A stretch of DNA of 64,000 nucleotides from Streptomyces yangpuensis. Lineage in GTDB: Bacteria > Actinomycetota > Actinomycetes > Streptomycetales > Streptomycetaceae. The first letter of the stretch is position 1; each line of letters starts with the position of its first letter. The notes under the pieces are model-generated. The model was not told where the DNA came from. It saw nothing but the letters and a program-made list of their open reading frames with translations, and did not search any database. Made by a program: the position numbers and the translations under genes. This document shows positions 1-7,471 of this stretch, piece after piece. The stretch covers positions 549,069 to 613,068 of the forward strand of contig NZ_LBMK01000003.1 of the NCBI RefSeq assembly GCF_001005295.1. Reading direction: 5' to 3'.

Positions 1-1
1 C

Positions 2-871
2 ACCCTGATCCAGGGGCCGACGGACGAGCACGTCATCGACGCGACCGAGATGCTGGAGGCCGGGGTCGCGGAGATGGAACGCCGCATCCAGGCCCCGCCC
101 GGCACCACCTTCCCGCCGCTGGTCCTCGTCGTGGACGAGGCGCAGGTGGCGTTCATGTGCCCCGCCGTCGGCGACGACAAGCGCCCCTACGGCGGCTCCA
201 AGGCCACGTCCCGGTACTTCATGGCCGCGCGGAAGATTCACAACCAGGGGCGGGCTGTCGATGTGCTGCTGTGGGAGGGCACGCAGGACCCCACCGACCA
301 GAACCTCCCCAAGCTCGTGAGGGAAGGCGCCCACACCCGCATCAGCCTCGCCCTCGGCACCGAATCCCAAGCCCGCATGGCCCTCGGGGACAAGGCCGTC
401 GACGGCGGCGCCGCGCCGCACCTGCTGCGGCAGGGGCTCGACAAAGGGACCGTGGTCGTCGCCTCCGACGGCATCACCATCCCCGCCGGGCAGGCATCCA
501 TCACGGTGCGGACCCACTACATCGACACCGACACCGCCGCCCTCATCGCCGACCGCGCCAAAGCCCTGCGCTCCGGCATCGCCACCGCACACACCGTCGC
601 GGCCCCGGACGAGTGCGACCCGCTCGCGGACATCCTCACCGTCCTCGGCACCGACACCCGCGTCCTCACCCAGGAGGTGCTGAAGCGGCTCGCCGCGCTG
701 AACGGCAAAGCGTACGGGCGGTGGTCGTTCATCGACCTCAAGCGCGTCCTCGACGGCACCGGCGCCGAGCCGTACAAGTCCGACGGCCGCATGGTCATCG
801 GCCGCGACCGCATCACCCGCGCCCTCACCAACCGCCCCGACGAAGGTTCCGCTTCCGCCGCCGAGCAGTAG
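2..871 (+). CDS. FtsK/SpoIIIE-like conjugal DNA translocase, C-terminal part
   Basis: The reading frame is open from the window edge, so the N-terminus and the Walker A motif are missing. What remains starts near a Walker B strand (PPLVLVVDEAQVAF, hydrophobic run ending in DE) and continues through the RecA-like fold (RKIHNQGRAVDVLLWEGTQDP). It ends in an approximately 90-residue tail that could be a winged-helix DNA-binding domain (TRVLTQEVLKRLAALNG). In AICEs this hexameric motor sits in the membrane and moves double-stranded DNA to the recipient, recognising short repeats in a cis-acting locus. A cluster of such repeats starts 18 bp downstream. Family assignment is firm. The name (TraB-like or TraSA-like) is left open because the N-terminus is not visible. 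Confidence 0.85.
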   Translation, partial: TLIQGPTDEHVIDATEMLEAGVAEMERRIQAPPGTTFPPLVLVVDEAQVAFMCPAVGDDKRPYGGSKATSRYFMAARKIHNQGRAVDVLLWEGTQDPTDQNLPKLVREGAHTRISLALGTESQARMALGDKAVDGGAAPHLLRQGLDKGTVVVASDGITIPAGQASITVRTHYIDTDTAALIADRAKALRSGIATAHTVAAPDECDPLADILTVLGTDTRVLTQEVLKRLAALNGKAYGRWSFIDLKRVLDGTGAEPYKSDGRMVIGRDRITRALTNRPDEGSASAAEQ

Positions 872-888
872 GGAGCCGACCCCTGCAC

Positions 889-980
889 GGTCAGGGAGGC
901 AGGGAGAACTCCCTGACAGCCTCCCTGACCCACCTCCCTGGCACTGACCTGCGCAAATGATCTGCCAGGGAGGCAGGGAG
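889..980. repeat. Cluster of CAGGGAG repeats, candidate clt transfer site
   Basis: Seven copies of the 7-mer CAGGGAG or its complement lie within 92 bp: 892, 900, 966 and 974 forward, and 909, 921 and 934 inverted. The first five fold into an inverted repeat with perfect 12-bp outer arms (889-900 and 919-930) and an inner 6-bp pair (901-906 and 909-914). The cluster directly follows the translocase gene. Streptomyces conjugation uses a clt locus of short repeats bound by the FtsK-like protein, often next to its gene, so this is the natural candidate. The repeat sequence differs from the published pSVH1 type, and no experiment is implied. Confidence 0.5.
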
Positions 981-1069
981 GCATCGCAGGCCAGACCCCC
1001 GGAACCCCCTCCACACGCACCCCGCCAGGGGGTGCCCCAGCCTCCCTCACCTATCACCGAAGGAGAACT

Positions 1070-1336
1070 GTGCGATTCCGCATCCAACACACGACCTGGC
1101 CTCGCCCGGCCCTGATCCTCAGCGACACCCCCCAGCCCAACTGCCCGGACTGCCACGGGGAGGGCGGCCACAACCACGACTACGGCGACCACACCGGCGA
1201 ATACGCCGGCACAGAGTGGGAGCCCTGCCACTGCTGGGACGAAACCCGCCGCTGGACCGTCCTCCCGCTCCCGCGCCTGCCCCGCCCCCGACAGACCAGC
1301 ACCGACCCGTGGGCCAGCGACGAACCCCCGTTCTGA
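1070..1336 (+). CDS. Small Cys/His-rich AICE protein
   Basis: This 88-residue protein starts with GTG, preceded by AGGAG at 1061-1065. It has a CPDC pair near residue 25, a His-rich stretch (GGHNHDYGDH), then a CHCW motif near residue 54. These residues could form a small zinc-binding knuckle. It sits between the translocase and the primase-polymerase genes in the same direction, the place where AICEs usually carry short conserved genes. I recognise the general type but no function is known to me. A role in replication or transfer control is only a guess from position. Confidence 0.7.
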   Translation: MRFRIQHTTWPRPALILSDTPQPNCPDCHGEGGHNHDYGDHTGEYAGTEWEPCHCWDETRRWTVLPLPRLPRPRQTSTDPWASDEPPF

Positions 1337-1345
1337 CCAAACCAA

Positions 1346-1382
1346 GAGGGCGGCCCCTCACGCCAATGACCGGGCCGCCCTC
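1346..1382 (+). terminator. Hairpin between small gene and primase-polymerase
   Basis: Perfect 11-bp inverted arms (1346-1356 and 1372-1382, GAGGGCGGCCC type) surround a 15-nt loop. The hairpin lies 10 bp after the stop of the upstream gene and 32 bp before the start of the next. It has no T-run, as is common in Streptomyces. It may end the upstream transcript or attenuate read-through. Confidence 0.5.
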
Positions 1383-1414
1383 ATCCAGAACACTCAAGAA
1401 CTGGAGAGACCAGC

Positions 1415-2299
1415 ATGAACCACCCGACCGACATCCCGCGAGACCCCGGCCCTGCGGCCTTACCCGCCACCCTCCACACCGCGCTCGCGCTCGGCAAACA
1501 GGGGCTGCCCGTGCTCCCGCTGCGGGAGGGCAAGGGCCCCATGGGCAACTGCCGCGCCTGCCGGAACAACGCCTGCGGCGGCCGACCGAACATGAAGACC
1601 CCCGGCCCCTGCGCGTGCCCGGCGCCGTGCCACGCCTGGGCCGCCGCCACCACCGACCCGCACGTCCTCACCTCGACCGCCTGGGCCCCGGCCTGGCGGC
1701 AGGCCGCGGCCGTCGCCTACCACCCCGGCGGCGCCGGGCTCACCGTCGTCGACCTCGACAACGCCGATGCGATCGCATGGGCCCGGCGCAACCTCCCGGC
1801 AACCACGACCGTGCCCAGCACCCGCGGGGAGCACTGGATCTACCGAGGTTCCATGACCTCCCGCAACGGCGTACGCCCGGGCGTCGACATCAAGTCCCTG
1901 ATGTCCTACGCCCGGTGGCTCGGCACCGGCACCGGCACCATGACCCTGCTCCCGGACGCCGTGCGGGCGCTCGCCGTGAAGGAACCCACCACCGCCCGGC
2001 CGGCATCAAGCTCCATCACCGTTCCGGTGCCTGCTGGTGGTGGCCAGTGCCCGCACCGCTCGCCCGCCTACCTGGAACGCGGCATCGCGATGGCGGAGCA
2101 GCGGATCGAGGAGGCACCCGAGGGCATTCACCGGACCGTGTACCGGATGTTCCTCGCGGTCCTGTCCGCGCACGGCAGGTGCGGCTGCCTCACCGAAACC
2201 CACATCAAGCGCCTGTTCACCGCCGCGCAGATCAGGGGCGAGTCCCTGCGGCACTGCGAGAACGCCTGGACCAACGCCCGCACCACCCTGGGGATGTGA
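1415..2299 (+). CDS. Bifunctional DNA primase/polymerase (prim-pol domain) of AICE
   Basis: The 294-residue protein has the N-terminal layout of prim-pol proteins: an opening helix (ALALGKQGLPVLPL), a Cys-rich insert (CRACRNNACGG and CACPAPCHAW), then the catalytic VVDLDN acidic motif near residue 112 and the STRGEHWIYR His motif near residue 136. Such proteins prime plasmid or AICE replication. A GGAGAG ribosome site (1403-1408) precedes the ATG. The gene overlaps the downstream helicase gene by 4 bp (GTGA), so the two products are probably made together. In other elements the same two activities are fused in one protein; here they are two polypeptides. Confidence 0.8.
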   Translation: MNHPTDIPRDPGPAALPATLHTALALGKQGLPVLPLREGKGPMGNCRACRNNACGGRPNMKTPGPCACPAPCHAWAAATTDPHVLTSTAWAPAWRQAAAVAYHPGGAGLTVVDLDNADAIAWARRNLPATTTVPSTRGEHWIYRGSMTSRNGVRPGVDIKSLMSYARWLGTGTGTMTLLPDAVRALAVKEPTTARPASSSITVPVPAGGGQCPHRSPAYLERGIAMAEQRIEEAPEGIHRTVYRMFLAVLSAHGRCGCLTETHIKRLFTAAQIRGESLRHCENAWTNARTTLGM

Positions 2300-3777
2300 C
2301 GGTGACCGACGAGGACAAGACCCCGGCACGGCAGATCATCACGGACTACGCGCAGGAGCACTTCAGGTACTTCCGCACCACCGAAGGCACCGTCTATGCC
2401 CAGCGCAACGGGCACCCCGTCGCCCGGCCGATCCGCTCCCAGGGAACGACCGGCAGCCACCGGCAGGAACTCATGGTCGGCCTCTACAACGACGGCCACG
2501 GCTCCTTCAACGGCTCCGCACTCAAGGAGGCACTGGACTTGATCGAAGCACTCGCGCTCAGCCAGGACGTACAGGCCACCCACATCCGCGTGGCCCCCGG
2601 ATTCGACGGCGCGACCTGGCTCGACCTGGGGCGCGAGGACGGCCAGTCCGTCCGCATCCACCCCACCGGCTGGGACATCCTCACCCCCGAACCGCGAGAA
2701 GTCTGCTGGCGACGCACCCAGCTCACCGGCGAACTCCCCCTTCCCGAGAAGGACACCGACGGCAAGGGCATCGACGCACTGCTGCGCCTGTGCAACTTCG
2801 CCAATGCCGAGAGCGAGTGCCTCGCCGTGGCGTGGCTGATCGGCTGCCTGGAGCCGTCCGTGCCCGTCCCCGCCCCGTTCCTCACCGGCCCCCAGGGCGC
2901 CGGCAAGTCCACCGGCGGACGGATGCTCATTCGGATCATCGAAGGCATGACCGGCGACCTGCGCCGCGCCCCGAAGGACGAAGAGAACCTGATCACCGCC
3001 GTCGCGGCCGGATGGGTCACCGCTCTGGACAACCTCTCGCACCTGCCGCCGGACCTGTCCGACCTGATGTGCTGCATCGTCACCGGCGCCGAGAGCATCA
3101 AGCGCGCGCTGTTCAGCGACGGCGACGTCTACCGCTCCCGCTACCGCCGCCCGCTCCTGCTGACCGGCATCGACGTCGGTGTCATCCGCCCCGACCTCGC
3201 CGAACGCCTCCTCCCTCTCCGCCTGGAGCGGCCCCGCGTACGCCGTACGGAAGCGGAGCTGTGGGCAGAGTACGCACAGGTGCTGCCCGTCATCCTCGGC
3301 TCGCTGCTGGACCTCGCCGTCAAGGTCCGGGCGACCGAGGCCGGGATTCCCACCGACCTGCGAATGGCGGACTTCGCCCACCTCTGCGCCCAGCTCGACA
3401 CCGCCACCGGCCTCTGCGCACTGGGCGCCTACCGGGCCAGCCTCGACGACCTCAACGACGACGTGATCGAGGGCGACCTCCTCGCCCAGACCGTGCTCAA
3501 GCACGCCGCCGGCCTCGACCCGGGCGAGGAGGTGCGGATGACCTCGACCGAGTTGCTGCACGCCCTCACCCAGCTCTACACCGGCGACGACTTCCGCACC
3601 CTGCCCAAGGGGTGGCCCACCACCGGCAAAGTCCTCTCCGACCGCCTTAAGCGGCTCCAGCCCACCCTTGCCGCCCGCGGCGTCGTCGTCGACTGGGGTC
3701 GCACCAAGACCGCCCGCTACATCGAAATGGCCCGTCCGGCCGCCCCACCGCCCGGCCAGCAGCAGGCCGCATTCTGA
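2296..3777 (+). CDS. AICE replication helicase (P-loop ATPase)
   Basis: The 493-residue protein starts with GTG at 2296 inside the stop of the primase gene; a second GTG at 2302 is possible. Its Walker A motif is FLTGPQGAGKST near residue 200, followed by a Walker B-like ALDNLSHLP stretch near residue 240. A later SRYRRPLLLTGI segment resembles sensor 1 of SF3/DnaB-like plasmid helicases. The C-terminus looks like a winged helix (LSDRLKRLQPTLAARG) that may bind DNA. Coupling to the primase-polymerase supports a replicative helicase role at the nearby repeat region. Family placement beyond a P-loop replication ATPase is inference. Confidence 0.75.
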   Translation: MTVTDEDKTPARQIITDYAQEHFRYFRTTEGTVYAQRNGHPVARPIRSQGTTGSHRQELMVGLYNDGHGSFNGSALKEALDLIEALALSQDVQATHIRVAPGFDGATWLDLGREDGQSVRIHPTGWDILTPEPREVCWRRTQLTGELPLPEKDTDGKGIDALLRLCNFANAESECLAVAWLIGCLEPSVPVPAPFLTGPQGAGKSTGGRMLIRIIEGMTGDLRRAPKDEENLITAVAAGWVTALDNLSHLPPDLSDLMCCIVTGAESIKRALFSDGDVYRSRYRRPLLLTGIDVGVIRPDLAERLLPLRLERPRVRRTEAELWAEYAQVLPVILGSLLDLAVKVRATEAGIPTDLRMADFAHLCAQLDTATGLCALGAYRASLDDLNDDVIEGDLLAQTVLKHAAGLDPGEEVRMTSTELLHALTQLYTGDDFRTLPKGWPTTGKVLSDRLKRLQPTLAARGVVVDWGRTKTARYIEMARPAAPPPGQQQAAF

Positions 3778-3807
3778 CCGTGCGCCGCCACGACCACCCG
3801 CGCTCAA

Positions 3808-3853
3808 GCAAGAAGAGCACCCGGCGCCCCGGGCGGGGGCGTGCTCCTCTTGC
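3808..3853 (+). terminator. Terminator after AICE replication operon
   Basis: Arms 3808-3820 and 3841-3853 are complementary over 13 bp with one mismatch (GCAAGAAGAGCAC type). They enclose a GC-rich loop 31 bp after the helicase stop. Confidence 0.6.
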
Positions 3854-3973
3854 CGTTCAGCGGCTTGCCGCCGCTGGAAGGGACGCGCCGCGCAGCGGCT
3901 CGCTCTTCGAGCTTGAAGCGGCACCGCACCACTACAGACACCACCCTCTTCTTTTCCTAAGAGAAGAGACACT

Positions 3974-4190
3974 GCGTCACCCACGTCACCACAGCACGCG
4001 AAACGGTCGGTGACATGCGGCTACACCGGTGACGCAAACGGCCAACGACTGCGTCATCACGCGTCACCCGCGTCACTGGCCCCGCGTCACCCCGGTGACG
4101 GTGACGCACGCCGGTGACACACAGCCCAGCCATGACGTCATCGAAAACCGCAGGTCAGAGCGCCTGATGACCCAGACGACGCGATGACGC
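3974..4190. repeat. Iteron-like GTGACG/CGTCAC repeat region, candidate replication origin
   Basis: The gap of about 500 bp between the helicase and xis genes (3778-4282) has no convincing gene. In 3974-4190 it holds about a dozen copies of a GTGACG-like or CGTCAC-like core in both directions, for example near 3974, 3983, 4026, 4061, 4069, 4083, 4092, 4100, 4111, 4133 and 4183. Some are embedded in CCGGTGACG. Clustered short repeats next to a replication gene are the hallmark of iterons. The site could equally serve Xis/Int or a repressor, since it is also just upstream of xis. Confidence 0.55.
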
Positions 4191-4282
4191 AGAAATCCAG
4201 ACCTCGGACACACGCGGCGCCCTGCCCCGGCTCCGCCACGCCCGCAGCAGCGCACCGCATCACATGCCCCGGAGGAGAAGCA

Positions 4283-4495
4283 GTGAGCGCGACGACCACG
4301 CCGCCCATGGAACCCATCCTGCTCAAGGTGCCCGCCGCCATGACCGCCCTGAGCTTGAGCCGCTCCGTCATCTACGAACTGATCCGCTCCGGCCGCCTCC
4401 GCACCGTCAACGAGGGCAGGGCCCGACGCATCCCCCGATCCGCCATCAACGAGTACGTCGCGCTCCTGGAGCGCGAGGCAGGAGAGAGCAAGTGA
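4283..4495 (+). CDS. xis: Excisionase, MerR-like helix-turn-helix
   Basis: The 70-residue product starts with GTG at 4283 behind a strong GGAGGAG site (4271-4277); an in-frame ATG at 4307 is an alternative. It contains the Xis-type winged-helix signature: LLKVPAAMTALSLSRSVIYE, then LIRSGRLRTV and RARRIPRSAINEYV. Such proteins bend the attachment site and bias the integrase toward excision. It overlaps int by 4 bp (GTGA), so the two are translationally coupled. Confidence 0.88.
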   Translation: MSATTTPPMEPILLKVPAAMTALSLSRSVIYELIRSGRLRTVNEGRARRIPRSAINEYVALLEREAGESK

Positions 4496-5658
4496 CCAAG
4501 CGCCGCAGCAGGGGAGACGGCGGCCTGCACTGGGACGAGAAGCGGCAGCGGTGGATCGCCACCGCCACCCTCGGCTTCGACGCGCGTGGGAAGCGCGTCG
4601 TGCGGAAGGGGAGTGGCAAGACCAAGACCGAGGCCAAGAACAAGCTGAAGGAGGTGCTCCGCGATCACGAGGACGGGTTGGCCGTCGCGCCGACCAACTA
4701 CACCGTGGCGAACGCGGTGGATGACTGGCTCATGTACGGGTTGGCCGGCCGCGACGCGCGGACCGTGGCCACCTGCACGTCGCTCAGCCGGATCCACGTG
4801 ATCCCCGCGCTCGGCGCCCGGAAGCTCCGGGAGCTAAGCGGCGAGGATGTCGACCGGTGGCTCGCCGAGAAGGCCAAGACGCTCAGCACGCGCACGCTCC
4901 AGGCGATCCACTCCTGCCTGAACCGTTCCGTGAAGCGCGCCATGGTCCGGGACAAGGTGAAGCGCAACATCGTGGAGCTCTGCTCCATCCCGACCGGGCA
5001 GCCCGGCCGGCCGTCGAAAGCGCTGAAGCTGGCCCAGGCCGAGGCGGTGCTCAAGGCCGCTGCGGGGACGTCCGCGTACGCGTACATCGTGGTGGCCCTG
5101 CTCACCGGCGCCCGGACCGAGGAGATGCGCGCGCTCACCTGGGATCACGTCTTCCTGAAGGGGGACCCCACCGCGTCACCGCCCGTACCGCCGCATATCG
5201 CGGTGTGGCGGTCAGTCCGTTCCACCGGGGATACCAAGACCAAGAAGTCGCGCCGGACCATCGCCCTGCCGGCCAGGTGCGTGGATGCCCTCTGGCAGCA
5301 GTTCGAGGAGCAGGGGTGGGACCGGCTCGCCGCCGGTGATCAGTGGCAGGAGAAGGGGCTCGTCTTCTCCTCCGCCACAGGGACGGAGCTGGACTCGACC
5401 AACGTCCGGCGCGCCTTCCGGCAGGCGATCACCGGGGCCGAGGGGGTCGAGGCGAAGGAGTGGACCCCGCGAGAGCTGCGGCACAGCTTCGTCTCGCTGC
5501 TGTCCGACAAGGGGGTCCCGCTCGAAGAGATCTCCCGGCTCGTCGGGCACTCCGGGACGGCCGTGACCGAGGCGGTCTACCGGAAGCAGATCCGGCCCGT
5601 GATCCAGACCGGAGCGACGGCCATGGACGAGATCTTCAAGGACTCTCGGAAGCCGTAG
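4492..5658 (+). CDS. int: Tyrosine recombinase (AICE integrase)
   Basis: The 388-residue protein has an N-terminal arm-binding domain, a SAM-like core-binding domain and a C-terminal catalytic domain. The catalytic residues visible are Arg in LLTGARTEEMRAL, the RELRHSF box, the second His in LVGHSGTAVTE, and the nucleophile Tyr in AVYRKQ, close to the C-terminus. The first His of the canonical HxLRH box is Arg here, a change also common in actinobacterial integrases. It recombines attP with the 3' end of tRNA-Pro, which lies immediately downstream. It is expressed from the GTG that overlaps the xis stop. Confidence 0.95.
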   Translation: MTKRRSRGDGGLHWDEKRQRWIATATLGFDARGKRVVRKGSGKTKTEAKNKLKEVLRDHEDGLAVAPTNYTVANAVDDWLMYGLAGRDARTVATCTSLSRIHVIPALGARKLRELSGEDVDRWLAEKAKTLSTRTLQAIHSCLNRSVKRAMVRDKVKRNIVELCSIPTGQPGRPSKALKLAQAEAVLKAAAGTSAYAYIVVALLTGARTEEMRALTWDHVFLKGDPTASPPVPPHIAVWRSVRSTGDTKTKKSRRTIALPARCVDALWQQFEEQGWDRLAAGDQWQEKGLVFSSATGTELDSTNVRRAFRQAITGAEGVEAKEWTPRELRHSFVSLLSDKGVPLEEISRLVGHSGTAVTEAVYRKQIRPVIQTGATAMDEIFKDSRKP

Positions 5659-5685
5659 TCACTCAGTTAGTCACCCAGACGCAGA

Positions 5686-5719
5686 GAGAGCCGGTGCAGA
5701 TTGCTCTGCACCGGCTCTC
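5686..5719. terminator. Perfect hairpin between int and tRNA-Pro
   Basis: Fifteen-bp perfect arms (5686-5700 and 5705-5719) surround a 4-nt TTGC loop. The hairpin lies between the int stop and the tRNA 3' end. It can stop transcription from either side. It probably belongs to the element, because it lies on the element side of the tRNA. Confidence 0.75.
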
Positions 5720-5735
5720 ACCTGGTCTTACGAAG

Positions 5736-5809
5736 TCGGGGTGGCGGGATTTGAACCCACGACCTCTTCGTCCCGAACGAAGCGCGCTGCCAAGCTGCGC
5801 TACACCCCG
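5736..5809 (-). tRNA. tRNA-Pro (anticodon CGG)
   Basis: Read on the minus strand, the 74-nt gene has a CGGGGTG/CACCCCG acceptor stem, the TTCAAAT T-loop, and a CTTCG/CGAAG anticodon stem around loop TTCGGGA, which gives anticodon CGG. CCA is not encoded. The 3' end faces the integrase gene, so the 3' half is the likely attB/attR core that the element restored on integration. Confidence 0.95.
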
Positions 5810-5909
5810 ATCGTCGCCCTGAAGTGTTGCTGTCCTGGCGACATCGATTACTTTAGCGGACCTCTCGCCGGAGACGAAATCCGGTTTTCGCGGAGCGGGT
5901 GCGGGGGCC

Positions 5910-6848
5910 CTACGGCTTCGGGGTGAGGGTCAGGAGGGTGGCCTCCGGCGGGCAGGCGAAGCGGACCGGGGTGAAGCGGTTCGTGCCGCAGCCGGCCGAG
6001 ACGTGCAGGTAGGAGCGGTGGCCCGCCGCCTCGTGCGTGGACAGGCCCTTCACCCGCTTGGTGTCCAGGTCGCAGTTGGTGACCAGGGCGCCGTAGAAGG
6101 GGATGCACAGCTGTCCGCCGTGGGTGTGACCCGCGAGGATCAGCGGGTAACGGTCGGCGGTGAAGGATTCGAGGACGCGCAGGTACGGGGCGTGCACCAC
6201 GGCCAGCGAGAAGTCCGCGTCCGGTTCCGGGCCGCCGGCGACGCATCCGTAGCGGTCCCGCTTGATGTGCGGGTCGTCGAGGCCGGTGAAGGCCAGCTCC
6301 AGCCCCTCCAGCTTCATCCGGGCCCGGGTGTTGGTGAGGTTCAGCCAGCCCGCCGCGTCGAAGGCGTCCCGCATCCCCTCCCACGGGTTGTGCACGGCGC
6401 CGACGACCGGCTTGTTGCCGTTCAGCCCGTGCCGGCCCTGGACCTTCTCGACCAGGTAGCGCCCGGGGTTGCGCAGCCGCGGCCCGTAGTAGTCGTTCGA
6501 CCCGAAGACGTACACCCCGGGGAAGGACATCAGCGGGCCCAGGGCGTCGAGGACCTCGGGGACGCCCTCGGTGTCGGAGAGGTTGTCGCCGGTGTTCACG
6601 ACGAAGTCGGGGCGCAGCCCGGCCAGCGACTGCAGCCAGGCGCGCTTCTTGCGCTGCCCGCGGACCATGTGGATGTCGGAGACCTGGAGTACGCGCAGCG
6701 GGCGCATCCCCCGGGGGAGTACCGGCACCGTGACCCGGCGCAGCCGGAAGGACCGTGCCTCGAAACCGGCGGCATAAGCCACACCCGCGGCCCCCACCGC
6801 AGCGATTCCGGCAGCCGCTTTCAGTGGTACTCCGTAACGCGCACGCAT
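5910..6848 (-). CDS. Membrane-anchored metallophosphoesterase
   Basis: The 312-residue protein starts MRARYGVPLK, followed by a hydrophobic segment (AAAGIAAVGAAGVAYAAGF) that is a signal anchor. The phosphoesterase motifs are in order: VSDIHM, NTGDNLSD, GSNDYYG, AGHTHGGQL. These bind two metal ions. The family (YkuE/YaeI-like) includes outward-facing phosphodiesterases that act on lipid or nucleotide phosphates; the substrate here is unknown. The start was chosen at ATG 6848, because the membrane segment begins right after it. It is divergent from the yqeY-like gene by 67 bp. Confidence 0.88.
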   Translation of the reverse strand: MRARYGVPLKAAAGIAAVGAAGVAYAAGFEARSFRLRRVTVPVLPRGMRPLRVLQVSDIHMVRGQRKKRAWLQSLAGLRPDFVVNTGDNLSDTEGVPEVLDALGPLMSFPGVYVFGSNDYYGPRLRNPGRYLVEKVQGRHGLNGNKPVVGAVHNPWEGMRDAFDAAGWLNLTNTRARMKLEGLELAFTGLDDPHIKRDRYGCVAGGPEPDADFSLAVVHAPYLRVLESFTADRYPLILAGHTHGGQLCIPFYGALVTNCDLDTKRVKGLSTHEAAGHRSYLHVSAGCGTNRFTPVRFACPPEATLLTLTPKP

Positions 6849-6915
6849 GGACCCATCGTCGCAGACCGGAAAACGGGTGGGCGCCACCCTCCCCGTACCT
6901 GGCACACTCACCTGC

Positions 6916-7377
6916 ATGACCACGCTCAAGGCCAAGCTCCAGGAAGACCTCACCACCGCGATCAAGGCGCGCGACGAGCTGCACTCGTCCACGTTGCGTC
7001 TGACCCTTGCCGCCATCACCAAGGAGGAGGTCGCGGGCAAGGAGGCCCGTGTGCTCTCCGACGAGGAAGTCCTCAAGGTGATCGCCAAGGAGGCGAAGAA
7101 GCGCCGTGAGGCTGCGGACGCCTTCGCGCAGGGCGGTCGTCCCGAGCAGGCCGCGCGCGAGAGCGCCGAGGGCGAGTTCCTGGACACCTACCTGCCCAGG
7201 CAGCTCTCCGACGAGGAGCTCGCCGGGATCGTGGCGGAGGCCGTCGAGGAGGCCCGGTCGGCGGGTGCCGAGGGGCCGCGGGCCATGGGCGCCGTCATGA
7301 AGATCGTGACCCCGAAGGTCGCCGGGCTGGCGGAGGGCGGGCGTGTCGCCGCCGCCGTGAAGCAGGCGCTCTCCTAG
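6916..7377 (+). CDS. YqeY/GatB-like domain protein
   Basis: The 153-residue protein matches the YqeY family throughout: MTTLKAKLQEDLTTAIKARD, then LRLTLAAI, then RREAADAFAQGGRPE, EFLDTYLPRQLSDEEL and MGAVMKIVTPKVAG. It resembles the tail domain of GatB, the tRNA amidotransferase subunit that contacts tRNA, but stands alone, and its function is not settled. ATG 6916 was chosen because homology starts there. The gene is convergent with the penicillin-binding protein gene and ends at a shared terminator. Confidence 0.9.
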   Translation: MTTLKAKLQEDLTTAIKARDELHSSTLRLTLAAITKEEVAGKEARVLSDEEVLKVIAKEAKKRREAADAFAQGGRPEQAARESAEGEFLDTYLPRQLSDEELAGIVAEAVEEARSAGAEGPRAMGAVMKIVTPKVAGLAEGGRVAAAVKQALS

Positions 7378-7400
7378 GACTCGCACCACGGATTCGCACG

Positions 7401-7452
7401 ACGACAAAGGGGAGGGCCCCGGCCGAACGGCCGGGGCCCTCCCCTTTGTCGT
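7401..7452. terminator. Bidirectional terminator, 24-bp perfect stem
   Basis: The arms 7401-7424 and 7429-7452 are perfectly complementary with a GAAC loop. One end carries AAAGG and the other CCTTT, so it can serve both convergent genes. Confidence 0.9.
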
Positions 7453-7471
7453 CGTCATCGCGTACCCCCCG

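Larger units (their letters stand above)
1..5735. mobile_element. Right part of an AICE integrated at tRNA-Pro
   Basis: The modules seen here, in order, are an FtsK-like translocase, a repeat cluster, a small Cys protein, a primase-polymerase, a helicase, an iteron-like region, xis and int. That order is typical of actinomycete integrative and conjugative elements, which excise, replicate as a plasmid and move double-stranded DNA with one FtsK-like protein. The integrase stop codon lies 77 bp from the 3' end of tRNA-Pro, the usual position for a tyrosine integrase that uses a tRNA 3' end as attB. The other att site must be to the left of base 1. The core att sequence cannot be fixed without that second copy. 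Confidence 0.85.

Noticed and set aside
889..980. CRISPR array
   Set aside because: The repeats are 7 bp long, irregularly spaced and in both directions. There are no spacers of constant length and no cas genes.
2128..3984. Minus-strand open frame of 618 codons opposite the AICE helicase
   Set aside because: It is a shadow of the helicase gene; there is no ribosome site or motif.
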